A DNA stretch of 9,986 nucleotides from Desulfuromonadales bacterium C00003068 (GTDB lineage Bacteria > Desulfobacterota > Desulfuromonadia > Desulfuromonadales > Desulfuromonadaceae): assembly GCA_001751155.1 (NCBI GenBank), contig MAXR01000121.1, forward strand, positions 1 to 9,986, in the 5' to 3' direction. The stretch's first letter is position 1, and every line of letters starts with the position of its first letter. The translations under genes were made by a program, and so were the position numbers. Below the pieces are notes generated by a model that did not search any database, had not been told where the DNA came from, and was given only the letters and a program-made list of their open reading frames with translations. Below, piece after piece: positions 1-6,455 of the stretch.

Positions 1-42
1 CCGTTCGACAAGGGTGAACGGTGGGATCAGTATTGCCTATGT

Positions 43-192
43 GATGGCGTCGCAAAAAGTCCACCCACCTGCGTTGCAGCGTTTGTTCAAGACTTCGACA
101 TACAACCTGTATGCCTTCACCCTTGAACAACCACTACGCCTTGGGGGACGAAGTTTTTGCTTAGCCATCTATTTCGTTTTTGCGAGTGCATC
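43..192. repeat. 150-bp palindromic dispersed repeat, copy 1
   Basis: This copy matches 3030-3179 at 142 of 150 positions with no gaps. Positions 43-169 form a near-palindrome centred on base 106: CATAC (99-103) pairs with GTATG (109-113), and the outer arm starting GATGGC at 43 pairs with GCCATC ending at 169, with GCAAAAA facing TTTTTGC. A 23-bp tail (170-192) carries a second inverted copy of the terminal motif, of the form GATG-N5-GCAAAAA. There is no ORF of its own, so if mobile it must rely on an enzyme encoded elsewhere. Four of the eight differences from copy 2 fall in the 23-bp tail, which here is coding sequence. No convincing target duplication flanks this copy. The rest of 1-168 holds no gene that I can support. 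Confidence 0.9.
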
Positions 193-624
193 ATTGGAGG
201 TGTCACGCTGATAGTGCTGTTTCTTTTCATCGAGCAGCATACTGAATGGAACCCCTTCGCTGAGTGTGTAACCACAGCCTTCGGGTAATGCGCCACCGCA
301 GAAGAAGATGGCTTTGTTGGGAAAGTCACGACATAGCTGCGGTCGGTTTTCGTAATCTTGACAGCGGTTGTCGCTGCCAAGTTTGGTGCAGTTGAAGACC
401 AGGAGCCGCTGCGGGTCGCGGCCACTGATCTCAAAACGGGCGAAGGCAGGATGGCTTTTTACCAATGCGTTAAAGTCGCGCTTTGACCTCAACCATTTTT
501 TGCCTGATTGCAGTTGTAAACGACGGCAACACGCGCCACATTGGCGGCATTGCCCCGTTAAAATCAACTCTTTTCCTGTGCGGCGCAGTCGCCAGTGCCG
601 CCACCATCCGGCAATAGACAGCAT
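169..624 (-). CDS. YkgJ-like cysteine-cluster (putative Fe/Zn-binding) protein
   Basis: A 151-residue protein of the YkgJ / UPF0153 cysteine-cluster type, whose function is not established; metal binding is inferred from the cysteines. The N-terminal cluster C26-x2-C29-x2-C32-C33 (GQCRQCGACC) is followed by C79, C88, and the family-typical Y-x2-RP-x2-CR-x-FP around C98, then C109 and C117. The ATG at 624 directly follows the trpB stop codon with no spacer and only a poor ribosome-binding site, so translation probably depends on termination of trpB. A TTG at codon 20 is an alternative start that would drop a basic, tryptophan-rich leader. The last seven codons (D145-K151) and the TAG stop lie inside the 150-bp repeat at 43-192, so the natural C-terminus seems to have been replaced or extended. 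The cysteine core is intact. Confidence 0.85.
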   Translation of the reverse strand: MLSIAGWWRHWRLRRTGKELILTGQCRQCGACCRRLQLQSGKKWLRSKRDFNALVKSHPAFARFEISGRDPQRLLVFNCTKLGSDNRCQDYENRPQLCRDFPNKAIFFCGGALPEGCGYTLSEGVPFSMLLDEKKQHYQRDTSNDALAKTK

Positions 625-1824
625 CTACAGGTTTAATTTTTTAGCAACAAAGTCGATATCTTTGTCACCGCGACCACTTAGGTTGATCAGGATTCTCTTG
701 CCGGGCATCTGTGGCGCAACACGCATGGCGTAGGCGACAGCATGAGCACTTTCAAGGGCCGGGATAATCCCTTCTGTGCGCGATAGGGCTAAAAAGGCTT
801 CGATGCACTCGCTATCTGTGGCGCTGTGGTAGTTGACACGACCGATATCTTTTAGGTGGCTGTGTTGTGGGCCAACGCCGGGATAGTCAAGACCTGAAGC
901 AATGGAATAGACTGGCAGCGGTTCGCCAGCATCATCTTGCAAAACATAGCAGCGCATGCCGTGTAGCACGCCTGGAGAGCCTAGAGTCATGGTTGCTGCG
1001 TGATCAGGAGTGTCGAGGCCTAACCCTGCGGGTTCAACGCCAACCAGTTCGACATCATCGTCAAGAAATGCCGTGAATAGGCCTATTGCGTTACTACCAC
1101 CACCTATGCAAGCAACGAGGGTATCGGGTAGCTCGCCAGTCATCTCTTGAAATTGCTGACGCGCCTCAATGCCGACAATTTGTTGAAAATCACGTACCAT
1201 CTGTGGGAAGGGGTGGGGGCCAACCACGGAACCGATGGCGTAGAAAAAGTGTTGTGGATCGCGTAAATATTCTTCAAAGGCGCTATCGACAGCATCTTTG
1301 AGGGTTTTTGTTCCGCGTTCGACGGAGATCACCTTTGCGCCCATGATTTTCATCCGGGTAACGTTGGGAGCTTGTTTGGCAATATCCACCGCGCCCATGT
1401 GAATCTCACATTCAATCCCTACCAGCGCACAGGCTGCCGAGAGGGCAACGCCATGTTGTCCTGCGCCTGTTTCGGCGAGTATTTTAGTTTTACCCATCCT
1501 CTTGGCTAACAGTGCTTCGCCAAGGCAGTGGTTGATTTTATGCGCGCCAGTATGGTTTAAGTCTTCGCGCTTTAGGTAGATCTCAGCACCACCGAGTTGG
1601 GCACTGAGGCGGCGACAGAAATAAACAGGGCTGGGGCGACCAACATAATGGCGTTGCAGATCGTGTAACTCCAGCTTAAATTCGTCTGAATCTTTAATCT
1701 CGTTATACGAGTGATAGATCTCATCCATCACCTGCTTGAGCTCAGGTGGAATCTCCTGACCGCCATAGGCGCCGAAAAAACCTTCAGTTGTTGGAGAGTT
1801 GATATTGTCGGGTGTTTGATTCAT
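625..1824 (-). CDS. trpB: Tryptophan synthase beta chain
   Basis: A 399-residue PLP enzyme of the TrpB1 type, the usual family length. It condenses indole with L-serine to give L-tryptophan in the cytoplasm, normally as an alpha2-beta2 complex with TrpA. Visible landmarks are the PLP lysine K96 in HTGAHKINH, the catalytic glutamate E118 in the AETGAGQHG loop, the phosphate-binding GGGSNAIG (241-248), and the C-terminal SGRGDKD (383-389) that contacts the pyridine ring. The start is set by AAGGAG eight bases upstream. No trpA, trpF or trpC is adjacent: the neighbours are a membrane-protein gene 44 bp upstream and a YkgJ-like gene abutting downstream. It may pair with a distant trpA or be a second trpB. 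No trp leader peptide or attenuator is visible; a repeat remnant fills the upstream gap. Confidence 0.97.
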   Translation of the reverse strand: MNQTPDNINSPTTEGFFGAYGGQEIPPELKQVMDEIYHSYNEIKDSDEFKLELHDLQRHYVGRPSPVYFCRRLSAQLGGAEIYLKREDLNHTGAHKINHCLGEALLAKRMGKTKILAETGAGQHGVALSAACALVGIECEIHMGAVDIAKQAPNVTRMKIMGAKVISVERGTKTLKDAVDSAFEEYLRDPQHFFYAIGSVVGPHPFPQMVRDFQQIVGIEARQQFQEMTGELPDTLVACIGGGSNAIGLFTAFLDDDVELVGVEPAGLGLDTPDHAATMTLGSPGVLHGMRCYVLQDDAGEPLPVYSIASGLDYPGVGPQHSHLKDIGRVNYHSATDSECIEAFLALSRTEGIIPALESAHAVAYAMRVAPQMPGKRILINLSGRGDKDIDFVAKKLNL

Positions 1825-1832
1825 TGAATTAA

Positions 1833-1838
1833 CTCCTT
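1833..1838 (-). promoter_or_regulatory. trpB ribosome-binding site bordering a repeat remnant
   Basis: AAGGAG on the minus strand, eight bases before the trpB ATG. Its 5' part (TAAG) still aligns with the repeat arm GATGGCTAAG, while the GAG does not, so the edge of the repeat remnant falls inside the Shine-Dalgarno sequence. Confidence 0.7.
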
Positions 1839-1871
1839 AACCATCTAATTTGTTTTTGCGAGACCATCTTA
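1836..1871. repeat. 36-bp remnant of the 150-bp repeat (tail only)
   Basis: Matches 3147-3182 of the copy-2 region with two mismatches, covering the tail (CCATCTAATTTG, then TTTTTGCGAGA-Y-CATC) and the inner edge of the right palindrome arm. The remaining palindrome, about 120 bp, is absent. It fills almost the entire gap between the stop codon of the membrane-protein gene (TAA at 1871-1869) and the trpB ribosome-binding site, in the same orientation as copies 1 and 2. It could be a deletion product, or the tail could be an older element in its own right. Confidence 0.8.
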
Positions 1872-2771
1872 GTTTGGTCCATGGCATTTAGTGCGACGGC
1901 GGTCTTCACGTTGCTGTTGATAGCCCGAGGGGGTGTATTTATTGTACGCAATGCGGATACCGAGAACCAGCAATGCACTACAGACGCCGATGATGGCGCT
2001 GTACAATGGTGGCGAAATCAATGCGACCCGAATAATAAGGGTGGCGATAGCGAAGCCACTATTGCGAAAAGCGACGCGGTAACTTGAGCCATAGCGCATT
2101 GAGATCAGCATGATGAGAATATCGCTGAAAATCAACAGGGTATAGAATGACTCAAAGGTCTTGTTTGGTAGGCCATGAAACAGTGAAAACCACCAATTCA
2201 TCCCTAAAATAACCAAGAAGCCAGCAAGCATCACTAGGGCGATTAACTTTTTTATGACAATGAAGGTTGCTGTATCCCGGTCGTCATTATTGAGCGGTTT
2301 TTGTTCAATTTGGCGATAGTAAAAGCTTAAAATGATAAAGATGAGCAATGAACCAAGGGCAAGGGCACCAATGTCGACCATGAAGTGGGACATCTCGCGC
2401 CAAACGATCGGCTCGTGGAGCTTCGAAATCTCTTTGAAAATATCACGTAATAATACCAGCGATAAAATTTCTACCTGTTTACCCACCGAAACTGAGACTG
2501 AATAAACAAGGCTAAAGAGTAAGCTAAGGACCTCAAATGCTAGCAGAACCGTAAACACCAGTTCGATGGCTGTTAGATGACTGGTCGGCGTGAGCGCGGC
2601 AACGGCCTCAGGCAATAGGTTGAAGCGGTTGAGTTGAATCCCTGCAAGGCCGAAGATAAAGACCATGACGAGCAGATTACCGACGTTACGTTGACCCTTT
2701 GCCCCTTCAAAGGCGTGCTCGATTTTATCAAAAACACAATTAACTGACGTATGGAATGGGTGGAGAACCAT
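1869..2771 (-). CDS. Unrecognised polytopic inner-membrane protein
   Basis: A 300-residue protein of no family I recognise. About seven hydrophobic segments can be placed near residues 33-50, 67-92, 132-151, 171-192, 207-224, 237-252 and 256-276. A conspicuous stretch between segments 2 and 3 (roughly 94-130, GKQVEILSLVLLRDIFKEI) looks like an amphipathic helix. The C-terminus is a short basic, polar tail (QQQREDRRRTK). There are no cofactor motifs, transporter signatures or catalytic residues that I can name. The start at 2771 is chosen over an upstream in-frame ATG at 2843 because GAGGAG sits six bases before it and the extra 24 codons overlap the small ORF at 2798-2944. It follows that ORF by 26 bp and precedes trpB by 44 bp, all on one strand, so co-transcription is likely. 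Confidence 0.85.
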   Translation of the reverse strand: MVLHPFHTSVNCVFDKIEHAFEGAKGQRNVGNLLVMVFIFGLAGIQLNRFNLLPEAVAALTPTSHLTAIELVFTVLLAFEVLSLLFSLVYSVSVSVGKQVEILSLVLLRDIFKEISKLHEPIVWREMSHFMVDIGALALGSLLIFIILSFYYRQIEQKPLNNDDRDTATFIVIKKLIALVMLAGFLVILGMNWWFSLFHGLPNKTFESFYTLLIFSDILIMLISMRYGSSYRVAFRNSGFAIATLIIRVALISPPLYSAIIGVCSALLVLGIRIAYNKYTPSGYQQQREDRRRTKCHGPN

Positions 2772-2797
2772 TGTTCTCTCCTCGTCTGAGTGGGAAG

Positions 2798-2944
2798 TTA
2801 GTGGCGCAGAACACACAGAACGATAAGGTCTTTCTCTTCGCATTCGAGGAGAAATTTTTGCCGTGCCTGTGCGGGGTATTCAGCCTCTACCAGCGCTTCG
2901 CCGTATTCGGTCCCTTTTTGGTAATGAACTTCAAAAGTGGTCAT
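2798..2944 (-). CDS. Small hypothetical protein, 48 residues
   Basis: An ORF beginning MTTFEVHYQKGTEYGEALVE and ending DLIVLCVLRH, followed by TAA. The composition is that of a real soluble protein: a likely beta strand (FEVHY), an acidic/alanine-rich helix (AEYPAQARQKFLLECEEK) and a closing hydrophobic strand (LIVLCVL), with two cysteines. The ribosome-binding site is weak (a GAG about 10 bases upstream). It ends 26 bp before the membrane-protein gene, in the position of a first gene of that operon, downstream of a stable hairpin at 2984-3013. I do not recognise the family. Support comes from amino-acid composition and operon position, not homology. Confidence 0.6.
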   Translation of the reverse strand: MTTFEVHYQKGTEYGEALVEAEYPAQARQKFLLECEEKDLIVLCVLRH

Positions 2945-2983
2945 GATTTGGTACTCGTTTCATTCAGAGGTGTTTCAAGGTGC

Positions 2984-3013
2984 TGGTCAGTGGTGATCGC
3001 TCACCACCGACCA
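2984..3013 (-). promoter_or_regulatory. GCGA-capped hairpin in the leader of the small ORF
   Basis: A 13-bp inverted repeat (arms 2984-2996 and 3001-3013) with a four-base loop. Read as minus-strand RNA, every pair can form (one G-U) and the loop is GCGA, a GNRA tetraloop; read on the plus strand the same position is an A-C mismatch. This suggests a structure selected in the minus-strand transcript. It lies about 180 bp past the lysA stop and 40 bp before the 48-residue ORF. No U-tract follows, so it is not a classical intrinsic terminator. An mRNA leader structure, an RNA-processing site or a DNA operator are all possible. Confidence 0.6.
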
Positions 3014-3021
3014 ACGTCGTG

Positions 3022-3185
3022 TCTTATATGATGGCGTCGCAAAAAGTCCGCCCACCTGCGTTGCAGTGTTTGTTCAAGACTTCGACATACAACATGTATG
3101 CCTTCACCCTTGAACAACCACTACGCCTTGGGGGGCGAAGTTTTTGCTTAGCCATCTAATTTGTTTTTGCGAGATCATCTTATAT
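3022..3185. repeat. Flanking 8-bp direct repeats (likely target-site duplication)
   Basis: TCTTATAT occurs at 3022-3029, immediately left of the repeat copy at 3030, and again at 3178-3185, overlapping its right end by two bases. If the element ends at 3177, this is an exact 8-bp duplication; if it ends at 3179, the duplication is TTATAT. Flanking direct repeats are the usual footprint of transposition. The sites are AT-rich, and the remnant at 1836-1871 also continues with CTTA, so part of the right repeat may belong to the element. Confidence 0.6.
3030..3179. repeat. 150-bp palindromic dispersed repeat, copy 2
   Basis: Full-length copy with the same layout as 43-192: near-palindrome 3030-3156 (centre CATAC-AACAT-GTATG at 3086-3100) and a 23-bp tail (3157-3179). 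It is 97% identical to copy 1 over the palindrome (4 differences in 127) and differs at 4 of 23 tail positions. It sits 13 bp beyond the lysA stop codon, tail end towards lysA. Read as minus-strand RNA it would form a very long hairpin, ending in an arm with a run of five U, so it could act as an imperfect transcription terminator or mRNA stabiliser for lysA. Confidence 0.9.
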
Positions 3186-3192
3186 TGCAGAC

Positions 3193-4458
3193 TTATTTAG
3201 CGGGTGAGAACTCATTGCTGGTAAAGTTTTGTGTAGCAAAGTAGTCGGCCTCAGTCTCCGCGCGGCGGATTAACTCTACCGTGCCGTTGCTGCGCAGTAA
3301 TAGCTCTTGTGGCCGCAGGCGACCGTTGTACTGAAAGCCCATCGCATGACCGTGAGCGCCTGAATCGTGGATTGCAAGCAGATCGCCCTCATCAATTTTT
3401 GGTAATTGACGCTGGACAGCGAATTTATCGTTGTTCTCGCACAGAGATCCCACCACATCGTAGGTAGTGTCAGCGGCTTGATCTTGTTTGCCAACAACAT
3501 CAATGTGATGATACGCCTCATATAGTGCCGGTCGCATTAACGCCGACATGCACGCATCGACACCCACATATTGACGATAGGTATCTTTAAAGTTGATCGC
3601 CTTGGTCACTAAGCAACCATGGGGGCCAGTCATGAATCGACCGCTCTCCATGTACATGCGCGGGACAAAACCGTGCTCAGCTTTAAACGCATCAAATAGC
3701 GCGGTGATCTCTTGCGCCATGGTGTCAATGTCAAGAGCACTTTGCTCGGGTTGGTAAGGGATACCGAAACCACCACCGATGTTGACAAATTCAAACTCAA
3801 TATCGAGTTCGCTCTTCACCAACTCAGCAAGAGAGAGAACCATGCGTGAGGTCTCCACCATGTAGCTGTAATCCAGTTCATTGGACGCAACCATCGTATG
3901 CAGGCCAAAGCGGGTAGCACCACGTTGTTGCGCTTTACGGTAAGCTTCAACAACCTGTTCATGACTTACGCCATATTTCGCTTCAACAGGGTTGCCGATG
4001 ATTACATTACCGGTACGGCGTGGTCCTGGGTTGTAGCGAAAGCAGATCAGCTCTGGGAAGTTAGGTACTTTGTCGATCAGTGAAATATCGTCAAGGTTGA
4101 GGATGCAGCCCTCGCCCTGTTCAGCAAAAGCAAACTCCTCATCACTGGTGTTGTTGGAGGTGAACATGATCTCCTCCAAGCCAGCGTTGAGCTCACGGCT
4201 CATAATTAGTTCAGGGATTGAGCTACAATCAAAGCCAAAGCCCATCTCCTTCATGATCTCTAAAATGCGCTTATTCGGTAGTGCTTTAACGGCAAAATAC
4301 TCACGAAAACCGTCAATGCCAGAAAAAACCTGCTTTAGGTGCTCACCTGTTTCACGAATACCTTGCTCATCGTAAATGTGAAAAGGGGTGCCGTAGTGCG
4401 CGGCAATTTCAGGTAATGCTTTAAATAGACGTTGTTTAAAACCCTCAGACATGGGCAT
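3193..4458 (-). CDS. lysA: Diaminopimelate decarboxylase
   Basis: A 421-residue fold-type III PLP enzyme (alanine-racemase-like barrel plus C-terminal beta domain), full length for the family. It decarboxylates meso-2,6-diaminopimelate to L-lysine, the last step of lysine biosynthesis, in the cytoplasm. Landmarks are the PLP lysine K58 in YFAVKALPN, GLH at 185-187, the phosphate-binding GGGFG (228-232), the substrate-site MRPALYEAYHH (308-318) and the second-subunit cysteine C340 in CENND; the last two favour DAP over ornithine or arginine. Two usual motifs are altered: EPGR is ESGR (271-274) and GAYG is GAHG (367-370), as I recall from a clostridial-type LysA subgroup. GGAG eight bases before the first ATG supports this start over the Met at codon 3. 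It is monocistronic, with its own promoter. Confidence 0.9.
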   Translation of the reverse strand: MPMSEGFKQRLFKALPEIAAHYGTPFHIYDEQGIRETGEHLKQVFSGIDGFREYFAVKALPNKRILEIMKEMGFGFDCSSIPELIMSRELNAGLEEIMFTSNNTSDEEFAFAEQGEGCILNLDDISLIDKVPNFPELICFRYNPGPRRTGNVIIGNPVEAKYGVSHEQVVEAYRKAQQRGATRFGLHTMVASNELDYSYMVETSRMVLSLAELVKSELDIEFEFVNIGGGFGIPYQPEQSALDIDTMAQEITALFDAFKAEHGFVPRMYMESGRFMTGPHGCLVTKAINFKDTYRQYVGVDACMSALMRPALYEAYHHIDVVGKQDQAADTTYDVVGSLCENNDKFAVQRQLPKIDEGDLLAIHDSGAHGHAMGFQYNGRLRPQELLLRSNGTVELIRRAETEADYFATQNFTSNEFSPAK

Positions 4459-4534
4459 GGGTTGATCTCCTTTTGATATTAAAATGGTTCACACCGTTGT
4501 TTTTACGGTAAACATATGAAAATTATAAACCCAT

Positions 4535-4564
4535 ATAATAGGTAAAAGAGGGGGGTAAGTGCAA
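4535..4564 (-). promoter_or_regulatory. Candidate sigma-70 promoter for lysA
   Basis: On the minus strand, TTGCAC (4564-4559) is separated by 18 bp from TATTAT (4540-4535), about 75 bp before the lysA start. A perfect TATAAT lies slightly downstream (4527-4522) but lacks a recognisable -35. I see no lysine-riboswitch-like structure in the leader, which is too short for one. Confidence 0.45.
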
Positions 4565-4638
4565 CAGCTTTTTTAATCTTGCTGGCAGGATAGTCGCTGT
4601 TTTGGGATATTTGTCAGTAATGGGGGGCAGCAAGACGC

Positions 4639-4679
4639 AACAAAGCCGATTCAGAGGAGGCGTCCGAATCGGCTTTGTT
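4639..4679 (-). terminator. Intrinsic terminator, 14-bp perfect stem
   Basis: Arms AACAAAGCCGATTC (4639-4652) and its exact complement (4666-4679), with a 13-base loop. It lies between the end of the mscS-HD pair and the lysA promoter, so it most likely ends minus-strand transcription before lysA. The U-rich tail is better on the plus strand (TTTGTTTGTATTT) than on the minus strand, where GCGTCTTGC follows, so it may act in both directions or mainly shield lysA from antisense reading. Confidence 0.75.
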
Positions 4680-4869
4680 TGTATTTATAACTAGGAAGAA
4701 AGGAGGTTTACCAAGTCTCGCCTGCCACAACAAGCCTTGATGGTTGGTACTTTAACAAAGCGACCTCTGTTCGCCTACGGTCACATCCGTATAAGTTTGA
4801 CACCTAATTAACGCATCGTTTCTGTGTGGATGCACAGTACGAAGTGCCACCATTTCGGTTTCTATAACG
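4680..4869. other. 190-bp gap without a convincing gene
   Basis: This is the 3' region of the HD-domain gene. Two tiny ORFs exist: 23 codons on plus from an ATG near 4738, and 33 codons on minus from an ATG near 4854. Neither has a properly spaced ribosome-binding site. A consensus-like AAAGGAGG at about 4700 (plus) has no start codon at the right distance. Short complementary segments (ACCAA with TTGGT, CTGTG with CACAG, GACC with GGTC) allow modest folding, but I recognise no RNA family. Confidence 0.4.
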
Positions 4870-5286
4870 TTACCCCTGCTGTGCGGCATCGAGTTTGTTG
4901 ACGATGCGATCGGCAATTTTTAAAATTTCGAGTTCAACATAATCGTAGCGTGAGGATGAGTGGTGATTGCCGATAATTTGCGCCACTTTTTCAATCTTCT
5001 CAGCGGGGAAATCATTCTCTTCTAGCAGCGCTATCGCAATAGCTGGGCCGTATTGTTCCTGTGTTTTACCATTATTATAACCGAGTTCGGCTTCAGATGG
5101 TTTGATGCCAACATCATGTAAAATAGCACTGCCAATCACGATCTCTTCGTCGGCTTCAGGAGTGTTCTCAGCCGTTTGCTCGGCATATTTCAGCACTTCA
5201 ATGGCATGGTTAATCCGGCGGTAGTCGTGCTCAAAAAAATCCACCATCGCTTTAATTAATCGTCCTTTGATCTGCTCGTTCTTCAT
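4870..5286 (-). CDS. HD-domain metal-dependent phosphohydrolase
   Basis: A 138-residue single-domain HD protein. The metal-binding set is complete: H27 (RINHAIEV), H57-D58 (AILHDVG), H108/H109 (IGNHH) and D126 (KIADRI). HD proteins usually hydrolyse phosphate esters of nucleotides or signalling nucleotides; the substrate cannot be told from sequence. The lack of an HD-GYP signature argues against a cyclic-di-GMP phosphodiesterase of that class. Its ATG overlaps the mscS stop as ATGA, so translation is probably coupled to the channel gene, and a role in the same osmotic or envelope response is possible but unproven. The predicted product is cytoplasmic, with no signal peptide. Confidence 0.85.
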   Translation of the reverse strand: MKNEQIKGRLIKAMVDFFEHDYRRINHAIEVLKYAEQTAENTPEADEEIVIGSAILHDVGIKPSEAELGYNNGKTQEQYGPAIAIALLEENDFPAEKIEKVAQIIGNHHSSSRYDYVELEILKIADRIVNKLDAAQQG

Positions 5287-6419
5287 GGTGTCAATCTCTC
5301 CTGTTGCTGTTGACTCGGCTCACGTGGTTCATCTGCTGAGCCCAGGTCGTGTAGATAGAGGCTCTGGCTTGGGAAAGCAATCTCCATTCCCATGTCAGCG
5401 ACAATATCCATGATCTTGAGGCACACATCTTCACGCGCTAGAAGATATTCCCCCCAATCAGTGGTTGTGGTGAAACAGTAGATAAGAATATCAAGGCTTG
5501 ATGCGCCAAAGTCGGTGAAGTTAACCAACATGAAATCTTGATTGATGGCTGGGTGTTGTTCAAGCATGGTGCGGATGGACGTTACGGCATCGCGCATTTG
5601 CTGGGGGCTGCTGTCATAGGACACGCCAACATTCATTTTGATGCGTCGCTTCGGCATGCGGCTGAAGTTGTTGACTGCTGTGGTGGCAATAATATTGTTG
5701 GGTACGGTGATCATGGTTTTGGCGAAGGTGCGGATTTTTGTTGAACGAAAGCCAATCTCTTCAACGACCCCTTCAAGGTCGCCCGTTTTAACCCAATCAC
5801 CGACACGAAACGGCCGGTCGAGTAGAATCATGATCGAACCGAAAATGTTCGACAGGGTGTCTTTTGCGGCCAAAGCGACGGCTAAACCACCAATTCCAAG
5901 CGAAGCAAGGAGTCCGGAGATCGAGTAGCCGAGGTTCTGAATAACGAGAATAATTGCCAGTACGACGATGAAGATGCGTGTTGTTTTGCGAATAAATGGT
6001 AGTAGGTGTTCATCCAGTGGCGAACCCGTTCTTTTGGCCCAGCGCGCTGTGGTTTGCACAAGGATATCGACGGCATTAAATAGCACCCAGGCGATATTGA
6101 AGGTGAACAACCCTTTGATAACGGATTGGCCCATCTGGTGTAGATTAATGGGTTCAGTAGGCAATTGTAATACTTGCAAGGCGACAAAGAGGCCGCCGAT
6201 GAGTACTAGTAGTTCAAGGGGGCGGCGGATGCTTTGCAGTAATAGATCATCAAAGGTGTTTTCGGTGCGATCAACAAATGGAAAAATGACGCGCGACAGC
6301 AGGCCACTGAGTAGTTTCTTAAAGATTAAGCAGGTCAGTAAAATGACCCCGGCAAGGGCGTATTGTTTAACGCTGATACCGAAAAAGACGAGATTAAACC
6401 ACGGATGAAGTTGTTCCAT
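5283..6419 (-). CDS. MscS-family small-conductance mechanosensitive channel
   Basis: A 378-residue inner-membrane channel that opens under membrane tension to release solutes during hypo-osmotic shock; the family forms heptamers. Hydrophobic segments lie near residues 18-36, 68-86, 102-120 and 148-164, before the pore helix TM3 with its Gly/Ala-packed stretch LLASLGIGGLAVALAAKDTL (170-189). The beta domain follows (DRPFRVGDWV 201-210, EIGFRSTKIRTF 221-232, VPNN 239-242), then the alpha/beta vestibule and a polar, glutamine-rich tail. It has one or two more N-terminal helices than E. coli MscS, which has three, placing it with the mid-sized MscS relatives. GAGG about six bases upstream supports the ATG at 6419. 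It overlaps the HD gene by 4 bp. Confidence 0.93.
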   Translation of the reverse strand: MEQLHPWFNLVFFGISVKQYALAGVILLTCLIFKKLLSGLLSRVIFPFVDRTENTFDDLLLQSIRRPLELLVLIGGLFVALQVLQLPTEPINLHQMGQSVIKGLFTFNIAWVLFNAVDILVQTTARWAKRTGSPLDEHLLPFIRKTTRIFIVVLAIILVIQNLGYSISGLLASLGIGGLAVALAAKDTLSNIFGSIMILLDRPFRVGDWVKTGDLEGVVEEIGFRSTKIRTFAKTMITVPNNIIATTAVNNFSRMPKRRIKMNVGVSYDSSPQQMRDAVTSIRTMLEQHPAINQDFMLVNFTDFGASSLDILIYCFTTTTDWGEYLLAREDVCLKIMDIVADMGMEIAFPSQSLYLHDLGSADEPREPSQQQQERLTP

Positions 6420-6455
6420 AATATCCTCAGATCAAGGGTGGGAGATCGTCAGGGC

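Noticed and set aside
1..21. Inverted repeat CCGTTC...GAACGG at the window start
   Set aside because: Only 6 bp with a 9-base loop, no T-run and no gene in view upstream; too weak to call.
1869..2843. Longer 324-residue form of the membrane protein
   Set aside because: The extra 24 codons lack a ribosome-binding site and overlap the small ORF, while a strong site precedes the ATG at 2771.
3023..3028. TATAAG (minus strand) beside repeat copy 2 as a promoter for the small ORF
   Set aside because: No matching -35 at an acceptable distance; the operon promoter remains unlocated.
4680..4869. Possible riboswitch, small RNA or transposase remnant
   Set aside because: No recognised riboswitch core (including cyclic-di-GMP or lysine types), no tRNA-like fold, and translations in the frames I read were broken and unlike any transposase I know.
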